A DNA stretch of 64,000 nt, from the NCBI RefSeq assembly GCF_003286075.1, contig NZ_QLUV01000005.1, forward strand, positions 149,516-213,515, given 5' to 3'. Source of the stretch: Paracoccus endophyticus (GTDB lineage Bacteria > Pseudomonadota > Alphaproteobacteria > Rhodobacterales > Rhodobacteraceae). Within the stretch, counting starts at the first letter, position 1, and the number at the start of each line of letters is the position of its first letter. The notes under the pieces were generated by a model that saw only the letters and a list, made by a program, of their open reading frames with translations, was not told the DNA's origin and made no database searches. Below are positions 54,411-60,900 of the stretch, one piece after another. A program made the position numbers and the translations under genes.

Positions 54411-57101
54411 ATGACCGCTTTTTCACTTTCCCGCCGTGGCTTCATGCAAGCGGGCGCCGCTGCCGTTGGCGTCCTGGGTGCTGGTCGCTTCATGAACAGC
54501 ACGGCCCTCGCGGCCATCGACCCCAACTCGCACGGGCAACGCGTTTTTCACGCCACGCACTTTGGCCCCTTCGAGGCGGTCGTCCGCGACGGGCGGGTCA
54601 CCGCGATCTCGCCCATCACGCATCTCGACAAGCAGCCCACCGACATGCTGATGCTGGGCACCATCGATCGTGTCTATGACGAGTCGCGCATCCTCTATCC
54701 CATGGTGCGCAAGTCCTATCTGGACAACTGGCAGACCGGCGACACCAAGCCCGAACTGCGCGGCAAGGAGGAATTCGTCCGCGTTGACTGGGACACCGCC
54801 CTGGCCCTGACCGCGAGCGCGATCATCAAGACCATCGAGGCGGACGGCAACGAGGCGATCTTCAGCTCCTCCTACGGCGGCTGGGCCAATGCCGGTTCCT
54901 TCCGCCCCAACGTCATGCAGCAACGCTTCTTCAATCTGATCGGCGGCTGCACCATCACCCAGGGCGACTTTTCCGCAGGGGCCAGCCAGGTGGCGCTGCC
55001 CCATATCATCGGCGACATGGAGGTCTATTCGCCCCAGACGGCCTGGGAGGTCGTGCGCGACAACACCGAGGTCTTCGTGCTGGTCGGATGCGACCCGATC
55101 AAGAACAACCGCATCGAATACACGGTGGCCGACCACGGCATGTACGGTCCCTGGGCCGAAATCCGCGACGCGGGCTGCCGCTTCATCTCGATCAACCCGC
55201 AGCGGACCGCCTCGGACCAGTACCTGAACGCCGAGTGGGAAAAGATCATCCCGAACACCGACATCGCCCTGTTCCTGGGCATGGCCCACCATGTCCTCGA
55301 TCAGGGACTGGAAGACCAGGAGTACATGGGAATGTACACGGTCGGGTCGGAGAAATGGATCGCCTACGTCAAGGGCGAGGCCGAGGACGCCACCCCCAAG
55401 ACGCCCGAGTGGGCGGCCGCCATCACGGGCATCCCGGCCGACAGGATCCGGGAGCTGGCCGAGCTGTTCGCCAAGTCCCGTACCCAGTTCGGCGGCGCCT
55501 GGTCGCTGCAGCGCGCCCATCACGGCGAGTTGACGCACCACGCGATCATCAACTTCGCCGCGCTGATCGGCAAGATCGGCAAGCCGGGCGAGGGCGTGGG
55601 CTTCAGCTGGCACTATGGCAACGGGGGCATGCCGCAGTCGGGCCAGCCCACGCCCACGGGTCTGTCCTCGGGCAAGAACCTGGTGGACAAGCTCTGCCCC
55701 GCCAGCCGCATCGTCGAGATGCTGGAAAACCCGGGGAAAGAGTTCTTCTACAACGGCCAGACCCGCACCTATCCCGACGTGAAGATGATCTACAACGCGG
55801 GCAACAACTTCGTCTCGCACCAGCAGGACCTGAACCGGCTGCTCAAGGCGTTCGGCAAGCTGCACACCATCGTCAGCCAGGACATCTGGTGGACGGCGGC
55901 GGTGCGTTGGGCCGACATCGTGCTGCCCGCATCCGGCACGCTGGAACGCGACGACATCTCGGTCGGCGGCACCTATTCCAACGACAAGATCTACGCGATG
56001 AAGAAGGTCATCGAGCCGCTGGGCGAGTCGAAAAGCGACTATGAGATCTTCGAGGCGCTGGCCGACAAGATGGGCCTGTGGGCACAGTTCACCGACTCGG
56101 TCGATTACATGGACCACATCCGTGCCGCCTACGGACGGTCCGGCGCGTCGAAGACCACACCCTTCGAGGAATTCTGGGAAAAGGGCTATGCCCTGCAGCC
56201 CGCACCCCCCGAAGCCCGCAAGTGGGTGCGCCATGGCTCGTTCTACGAAGACCCCGAAGGCCACCCGCTGCATACGCTGTCGGGCAAGATCGAGATGTTC
56301 TGTCAGACCATCGCCGACATGAAGGTGGCCGACAACCCGGGCATGCCCGTGTGGCAGGAGCCGCTGGAATACCTGGGCAACGCGCAGGAAGGGCAGCTGC
56401 ACATCGTCAGCCCCCATCCCTGGTACCGCCTGCACAGCCAGATGGACAACTCGGACCAATTGCGCGATCTCTACAAGATCGACGGGCGAGAGCCGGTGCG
56501 GATGAACCGACAGGACGCCGAGGCCCGCGGCATCGCGGATGGCGATCTGGTGGAAATCCGCAACGACCGCGGGGCGATCATCGCGGGCGCCGTGCTGTCG
56601 GACGACATCATGCCGGGCGTCATGTCGCTGTACGAAGGCGTCTGGCCGGATCTGGACAGCAAGGGCCGCTGCAACTCGGGCCAGATCAACTGGATCACCT
56701 CGGAGCGCCCGGCCTCGGGGCTGACGCAGGCGACCATCGCCAATACCTGCGTGGCCTCGGTCGCCAAATGCGAGGACGCCGAGCGTCCGAACCAGGCCTA
56801 TCGGAAGCCCGCGATCCTCGAGGACTACCAGTTCGCCGCAATCGACGAAGACGCGCTCGGCCTTGACCGCGTGGCCGAACTGGTCGAGTCGCTTTATGCA
56901 AACATGGAGCCGGGCGAGCGCATCTTCTATCAGCGCTGCACCGTCTGCCATGGCCCGCGCGATCCCAAGGGCTTCACCCAGCTTCAGTGGCGCGGCATCA
57001 CGCCCTCGATGTTCCCGCGCGCGGGTCTTGATGATGACGAAGCCAAACTGGTGACCGAGTTCCTGATGAAGAACGCCTCGGACGCTCCTGCCGTCCACTG
57101 A
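54411..57101 (+). CDS. Molybdopterin S/N-oxide reductase (TorA/TorZ/BisC type) with C-terminal cytochrome c motif
   Basis: An 896-residue periplasmic bis-MGD enzyme. The Tat signal SRRGFMQAGAAAVGVLG is at residues ~8-24. The DMSO-reductase core shows ITQGDFSAGASQ with Ser188 as the likely Mo ligand, VGCDPIKNN and MYNAGN-like pterin loops. The last ~70 residues add CTVCH (Cys843, Cys846, His847) with Met867 as a possible axial ligand, a c-type heme site absent from ordinary TorZ/DorA. It probably reduces TMAO, DMSO or biotin sulfoxide-like substrates and takes electrons through the fused heme. No torC/torD partner is nearby. Confidence 0.85.
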   Translation: MTAFSLSRRGFMQAGAAAVGVLGAGRFMNSTALAAIDPNSHGQRVFHATHFGPFEAVVRDGRVTAISPITHLDKQPTDMLMLGTIDRVYDESRILYPMVRKSYLDNWQTGDTKPELRGKEEFVRVDWDTALALTASAIIKTIEADGNEAIFSSSYGGWANAGSFRPNVMQQRFFNLIGGCTITQGDFSAGASQVALPHIIGDMEVYSPQTAWEVVRDNTEVFVLVGCDPIKNNRIEYTVADHGMYGPWAEIRDAGCRFISINPQRTASDQYLNAEWEKIIPNTDIALFLGMAHHVLDQGLEDQEYMGMYTVGSEKWIAYVKGEAEDATPKTPEWAAAITGIPADRIRELAELFAKSRTQFGGAWSLQRAHHGELTHHAIINFAALIGKIGKPGEGVGFSWHYGNGGMPQSGQPTPTGLSSGKNLVDKLCPASRIVEMLENPGKEFFYNGQTRTYPDVKMIYNAGNNFVSHQQDLNRLLKAFGKLHTIVSQDIWWTAAVRWADIVLPASGTLERDDISVGGTYSNDKIYAMKKVIEPLGESKSDYEIFEALADKMGLWAQFTDSVDYMDHIRAAYGRSGASKTTPFEEFWEKGYALQPAPPEARKWVRHGSFYEDPEGHPLHTLSGKIEMFCQTIADMKVADNPGMPVWQEPLEYLGNAQEGQLHIVSPHPWYRLHSQMDNSDQLRDLYKIDGREPVRMNRQDAEARGIADGDLVEIRNDRGAIIAGAVLSDDIMPGVMSLYEGVWPDLDSKGRCNSGQINWITSERPASGLTQATIANTCVASVAKCEDAERPNQAYRKPAILEDYQFAAIDEDALGLDRVAELVESLYANMEPGERIFYQRCTVCHGPRDPKGFTQLQWRGITPSMFPRAGLDDDEAKLVTEFLMKNASDAPAVH

Positions 57102-57184
57102 CGCCCGAGGCGGAAACGGGTTGCGGCCGGCCATTGGGCCGGCCGGCGGTCTCAAAGGAACTGCCTTGCCGCGGATCCCACGGG

Positions 57185-57233
57185 CCCTACCCCTCCGGCA
57201 TGACCCAGCGATGGCCGTTCCGGTACTTCAAGA
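57185..57233 (+). mobile_element. Left-end fragment of an IS6-type element
   Basis: CCCTACCC...GGCATGACCCAGCG here repeats the sequence before and at the start of the transposase relic at 51531-51555. The encoded MTQRWPFRY parallels MTQRSPFRY. The fragment stops where the 93-bp inverted-repeat element begins. Confidence 0.6.
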
Positions 57234-57326
57234 GGCTCTGATGATGTGACCGCCCCCCGACGGCATCTCTGTGCCAGGGTGGGTCTGCAACGATCCACAA
57301 GGGGGAGCGGTCACATCATCAGAGCC
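57234..57326. mobile_element. 93-bp MITE-like element with terminal inverted repeats
   Basis: The ends 57234-57253 and 57307-57326 are exact 20-bp inverted repeats beginning GGCTCTGATGATGTGACCGC, and similarity extends to 25 of about 26 bp. The ~50-bp interior encodes nothing. It sits between an IS6 fragment and a truncated DUF1989 gene. It could be a non-autonomous derivative or solo end pair of an unidentified insertion sequence. No clear target-site duplication is seen. Confidence 0.75.
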
Positions 57327-57586
57327 GGACCGGGCAGTACTTCATGAAGGCCTCGCCCGTGCGGGTCGGCGATTACCTGGAAATGTTCGCCGAGATCGAT
57401 CTTCTTGGGGTCTTGTCGGCCTGCCCCGGCGGCGACTGCTCGACCACGCACTCCTCGGATGTGGCGACCTGTCATCCGATGTATGTGTACATCTACCGTG
57501 CCGCCCGCCTGCCGGAAGGCTGGCAGCCGCCAGCTCCGAACGGGTACGACCGAAGCCACAGAGTTGCCTCGGAGGCAAACGAATGA
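57327..57586 (+). pseudogene. C-terminal fragment of a DUF1989 (urea carboxylase-associated family) protein
   Basis: The frame reads TGQYFMKASPVRVGDYLEMF, then SACPGGDCSTTHSSDVATCHPM, the conserved C-terminal part of DUF1989 proteins encoded with urea carboxylase systems. The N-terminal half is missing, cut by the adjacent 93-bp element, so the gene is non-functional. An internal ATG at 57344 could give an 80-residue product. cas3 starts 21 nt after its stop. Confidence 0.75.
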
Positions 57587-57607
57587 CGAAGGCAACGCTT
57601 ACTGGGG

Positions 57608-59953
57608 ATGGCCACGAACAGGAGCGCTCGTAAGTGTTCGGACAAACCAAAGCTCTTGTCGAGAGAAGCTGAAGTGTGGGCGCATTCCGGCAAGAACAAC
57701 GATCATTCCGACTGGGAGCCTCTGCCCGATCACCTGCACCGCGTGGGCGCACTTGCGGGCGAGCTGGGCCGGCCACTGGGACTGGAACGGACCTCGGTCC
57801 TTGCGGGGTTGTTCCACGACCTGGGCAAGTTCCATCCGCAGTTCCAGGCCCGCATCAACGGCGCGGCGGTTCGGGTCGATCACTCGACGGCAGGCGCGGC
57901 AGTGCTAATGCGCGAAGCCGCGCGACTCGGGCGCGGCGAACGGCTGGCGGCCGAGGCCGTCGCCTACGCGATCCTTGGCCATCACGCGGGCCTGCCCGAC
58001 ATGGCCTCGGACAGCGACGCCTGCGCAAACGAGCGGATCACGGGGTTCACGGACGGGCTCGCGCCGTCCTGGCCCGAGACGGTGACGCCCGATCTCACCG
58101 GGCTGCCGGCCGAGCTCGCCGCAAAGATCCGGCCGGCAGACCCAGCGCGGGCGGCCTTCGACTTGTCGCTTGCGGTCCGGATGGTCTTTTCCTGCCTTGT
58201 CGATGCCGACCGAAGGGCCACCGAGCAGTTCTACGCCGAGCTCGACGGCTACATCCCCGATCGCGACTGGCCGGCGCTCGGGCCTCATCTGAACGCGCAT
58301 CTTGCCGCGTTGGACAACCGGCTCGCCGAATTTCCGCAGAGCGGGGCGGTGAACGGGATTCGGCGCGAGGTCATGTCCCACGTCAGGAAGGGCGCCGCCC
58401 GATCGCCGGGCGCCTTCACGCTGACGGTCCCGACAGGTGGGGGCAAGACGCTGGCCTCGCTGGGCTTTGCGCTGGAGCACGCGCGGCGGCACGGACACCA
58501 GAGGATCATCTACGTGATCCCCTTTACCTCGATCATCGACCAGACGGCAGACGAGTTCCGCCGCCTTCTTGGCGGGGATCACGTGCTGGAACACCATGCC
58601 TCGATCGACTTGGAGAACAGTCCTGGCGATCACCGCTCGGCACGCGACAAGCTGCGGCTGGCGATGGAGGACTGGGCCGCGCCGTTCGTCATTACCACCG
58701 CCGTTCAGTTCTTCGAAAGCCTGTTCGCGGCGCGCACCTCGCGGGCACGCAAGCTGCATTCCATCGCAGGCAGCATCATCATCCTGGACGAGGCGCAGAC
58801 CCTGCCCCGCGGGCTGCTGGCGCCATGCCTGCGGATGCTCGATGCGCTCTGCGCGCATTACGGCTGCACCGTGGTGCTGTGCACGGCGACGCAGCCCGCC
58901 TTGGACGAACGGCTGACCGGCACACAGATGGTGAATGGCGCGCCGGTTCAGACGATCTTCGGACTGCCGCTTGCCGGGCGGGAACTTGCGCCCGATCCGG
59001 CGGGGCTGAACGCGCGGCTGCGGCGGACGCGGATCGAACATGGGGGCGTCATGGACGACGCCGCGCTGGTTGACGCGCTGGCCGCGCATCTGCAGTCGCT
59101 GGTCGTGGTGAACTCGCGCCGCCATGCGCTGGAGCTTTATCGGGCGGCCGCGCATCTGGACGGCGCGATCCACCTGACGACCCGGCAACATGCGGCGGAC
59201 CGGACCGGGATCATCGCCGGCATCCATGCGCGCCTTGCGGCAGGCGAACCCTGCCGCGTCATCGCCACCAGCCTGATCGAGGCTGGGGTAGACCTGTCCT
59301 TCCGCCGGGCCTGGCGGGCCGAGGCCGGGCTGGACCAGATCATCCAGGTCGCCGGCCGCGTCAATCGCGGCGGCGAATATCCGGTCGAGGATAGCATCGT
59401 CACCGTCTTTCAGCCTGCGGATCACAAGCCACCCCGTGAAATTGCCGGGCTGATCGGGGATTTCCGCGCGATCATGGCTGCGCATGGCGATCTGCAATCG
59501 GATGCGGCGGTGGATGCGTATTTCCGGCAGGTCTATTGGCGCCACCAACTGGGCCGCAATGGACTGGACGCCAAGGACATCCTGCCCCGCCTGAAGGTGC
59601 AGCCCTCGCCGACCCTAACCGATTTCGCCTTCCGCTCGATCGCCGAGGATTTCCGCATGATCGAAAGCGGGCTGGCCCCGGTGATTGTCGTAAACGACCC
59701 GGATACGCTGGCCGGACGGCTGCGCGGCGCTGAAAGCTCGGGCAGGATCGCGCGCGAATTGCAGCGGTTCGTCGTTCAGGTGCCGCCGCGGGAACGGGCG
59801 CGGATGATCGCAGACGGCGCGGTCGGGTTCCTCGCGCCGGAGGTGCGCGGCGACCAGTTCGCCGTTCTGCAGCGCCGGGCGCTGTATTCGCGTGAGGTCG
59901 GGTTGATATGGGAGGAAGCGGAATTGCTGACAGCAGAAGAGTCGATATTCTAA
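57608..59953 (+). CDS. cas3: Type I-C CRISPR-associated nuclease/helicase Cas3
   Basis: A 781-residue protein. The N-terminal HD nuclease has His42 and the His70-Asp71 doublet in GLFHDLGKFHPQF. The SF2 helicase has Walker A VPTGGGKTLASLGF (~residues 276-289), DEAQ at 394, SAT-like CTATQP, and QVAGRVNRGG. It is recruited by target-bound Cascade to degrade foreign DNA. It lies 5' of cas5-cas8c-cas7-cas4, the standard I-C order, but a 278-nt gap with its own regulatory content follows. Confidence 0.95.
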   Translation: MATNRSARKCSDKPKLLSREAEVWAHSGKNNDHSDWEPLPDHLHRVGALAGELGRPLGLERTSVLAGLFHDLGKFHPQFQARINGAAVRVDHSTAGAAVLMREAARLGRGERLAAEAVAYAILGHHAGLPDMASDSDACANERITGFTDGLAPSWPETVTPDLTGLPAELAAKIRPADPARAAFDLSLAVRMVFSCLVDADRRATEQFYAELDGYIPDRDWPALGPHLNAHLAALDNRLAEFPQSGAVNGIRREVMSHVRKGAARSPGAFTLTVPTGGGKTLASLGFALEHARRHGHQRIIYVIPFTSIIDQTADEFRRLLGGDHVLEHHASIDLENSPGDHRSARDKLRLAMEDWAAPFVITTAVQFFESLFAARTSRARKLHSIAGSIIILDEAQTLPRGLLAPCLRMLDALCAHYGCTVVLCTATQPALDERLTGTQMVNGAPVQTIFGLPLAGRELAPDPAGLNARLRRTRIEHGGVMDDAALVDALAAHLQSLVVVNSRRHALELYRAAAHLDGAIHLTTRQHAADRTGIIAGIHARLAAGEPCRVIATSLIEAGVDLSFRRAWRAEAGLDQIIQVAGRVNRGGEYPVEDSIVTVFQPADHKPPREIAGLIGDFRAIMAAHGDLQSDAAVDAYFRQVYWRHQLGRNGLDAKDILPRLKVQPSPTLTDFAFRSIAEDFRMIESGLAPVIVVNDPDTLAGRLRGAESSGRIARELQRFVVQVPPRERARMIADGAVGFLAPEVRGDQFAVLQRRALYSREVGLIWEEAELLTAEESIF

Positions 59954-59983
59954 ATATAAAGGGCCGCGCATAATGCGCGGCCC
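59952..59983 (-). terminator. Intrinsic terminator of the minus-strand guide/small-ORF transcript
   Basis: On the minus strand a perfect 9-bp stem GGGCCGCGC / GCGCGGCCC with loop ATTAT (59961-59983) is followed by TTTATATTT. On the plus strand it has no T-run, so cas3 transcripts may read through. It begins directly after the spacer-like segment and would define the 3' end of the guide RNA. Confidence 0.88.
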
Positions 59984-60052
59984 ACGTTAACAGAGACCAA
60001 CGCTTCTCGCAGATTATTTCTATCCACGCCCTGCATTTTTACGGAGGGCGAC
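59984..60052 (-). ncRNA. crRNA-like regulatory guide: degenerate type I-C repeat plus spacer-like segment
   Basis: On the minus strand 60052-60016 starts GTCGCCCTC, has a 6-bp stem CGCCCT/AGGGCG with a widened 12-nt loop, and ends GCGTGGATAGAAAT. Type I-C repeats start GTCGC and end GTGGATTGAAAC/T, so the 3' handle differs at one or two bases. Then 60015-59984 is a 32-nt spacer-like segment bounded by the terminator. Positions 1-23 match the site 60228-60206 at 19 of 23. I infer processing by Cas5c in the repeat stem and loading into Cascade as a self-targeting regulatory RNA. It has no second repeat. Confidence 0.8.
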
Positions 60053-60135
60053 TATGGAGGCTCCAGATCAAGCTCAAGCGCGATGGTGAACCGACCTACG
60101 TGAAATCTGAGGGCATAGTAACGACGCTTGGTCAT
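60052..60135 (-). CDS. 27-residue basic/amphipathic small protein antisense in the cas3-cas5 gap
   Basis: ATG at 60135 with an AAGGAG site 9 nt upstream. The product begins MTKRRYYALRFHVGRF and ends in an acidic, proline-tipped tail. Its TAG stop shares its last two bases with the region where the crRNA-like repeat begins, and the hairpin terminator lies 68 nt further on, so one short transcript could carry both. It could be a CRISPR-repressed toxic peptide (CreT-like role), a leader peptide, or chance. No family is recognised. Confidence 0.6.
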   Translation of the reverse strand: MTKRRYYALRFHVGRFTIALELDLEPP

Positions 60136-60205
60136 CAGGGCGTCTCCTTGACTGAGATAAGGGTTGACATAGGTTCGCGAGTCGGTCAAGAGTTTACTTA
60201 CTAAC

Positions 60206-60231
60206 GAGACTAACGTCTCTCGGAGATTGAA
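60206..60231 (-). promoter_or_regulatory. Target site (PAM plus protospacer) of the crRNA-like guide at the cas5 start
   Basis: On the minus strand 60231-60229 is TTC, the canonical type I-C PAM, followed by 23 nt (60228-60206) that match the spacer-like segment except at positions 6, 12, 13 and 18. The site covers the cas5 ribosome binding site (GGAG at 60222-60225), abuts its GTG start at 60232, and lies 71-96 nt upstream of the small ORF start. Cascade bound here could block both divergent genes. Confidence 0.82.
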
Positions 60232-60900
60232 GTGGGATTTGGTGTCTGCTTGTATGCCTCGGCTTCCTATGGCCTGTTCACGCGTCCCGAACTGAAGGTC
60301 GAACGGATGAGCTATGACGCGCTGACGCCCTCGGCGGCGCGCGGCATTCTTGAGGCGATCCACTGGAAGCCCGCGATCCGCTGGGTGATCGACCGCATCC
60401 ATGTGCTGGAACCGATCCGCACCCAGACCATCCGCCGCAACGAGGTCGGGCACAAGGCGCCCTATGGCACGCTGAAATCCGCGATGAAGCGCGGCGATCT
60501 GGGCGGCGTGCAACTGCTGGCCGACGAGGACCGCCAGCAGCGCGCGGCGACGGTGCTGGTGCGCCCGGCCTATGTGATCGAGGCGCATTTCGACCTGACC
60601 GCGAAGGCCGGTCCCGACGATACCGAAGGCAAGCACCTGGACATCTTCAACCGCCGCGCCACGCGGGGGCAGTGCTTTCACCAGCCCTGCATGGGCGCCC
60701 GAGAATTTCCCGTGGATTTCCGCCTGATTGCGCCTGGCGAACCCCTGCCGCCCGCCATCCCCGAGAACCGCGACCTGGGCCTGATGCTGTGGGACATCGA
60801 CCACGCCGCACCGGGCCGCCCCTCGATGTTCTTCCGCGCCCGGATGCAGGCGGGCGTCATCGACATCCCTCCGCCCGGCAGCCCCGAAGTGCTGCGATGA
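60232..60900 (+). CDS. cas5c: Type I-C Cascade subunit and crRNA endonuclease Cas5c
   Basis: A 222-residue protein with TRPELKVERMSYDALTPSAA, then GILEAIHWKPAIRW and IRRNEVGHK, the hallmark Cas5c/Cas5d segments. In type I-C systems this subunit replaces Cas6 and cuts the repeat hairpin. The start is GTG at 60232 with GGAG 6 nt upstream; no alternative fits the family N-terminus. Its stop overlaps cas8c (ATGA). The PAM-flanked guide target abuts the start codon. Confidence 0.95.
   Translation: MGFGVCLYASASYGLFTRPELKVERMSYDALTPSAARGILEAIHWKPAIRWVIDRIHVLEPIRTQTIRRNEVGHKAPYGTLKSAMKRGDLGGVQLLADEDRQQRAATVLVRPAYVIEAHFDLTAKAGPDDTEGKHLDIFNRRATRGQCFHQPCMGAREFPVDFRLIAPGEPLPPAIPENRDLGLMLWDIDHAAPGRPSMFFRARMQAGVIDIPPPGSPEVLR

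Noticed and set aside
59993..60228. Treating the two similar 23-bp sequences as an ordinary direct repeat or IS target duplication
   Set aside because: One copy follows a CRISPR-repeat-like sequence and the other follows a TTC PAM with six-base mismatch phasing, which an ordinary duplication does not explain.
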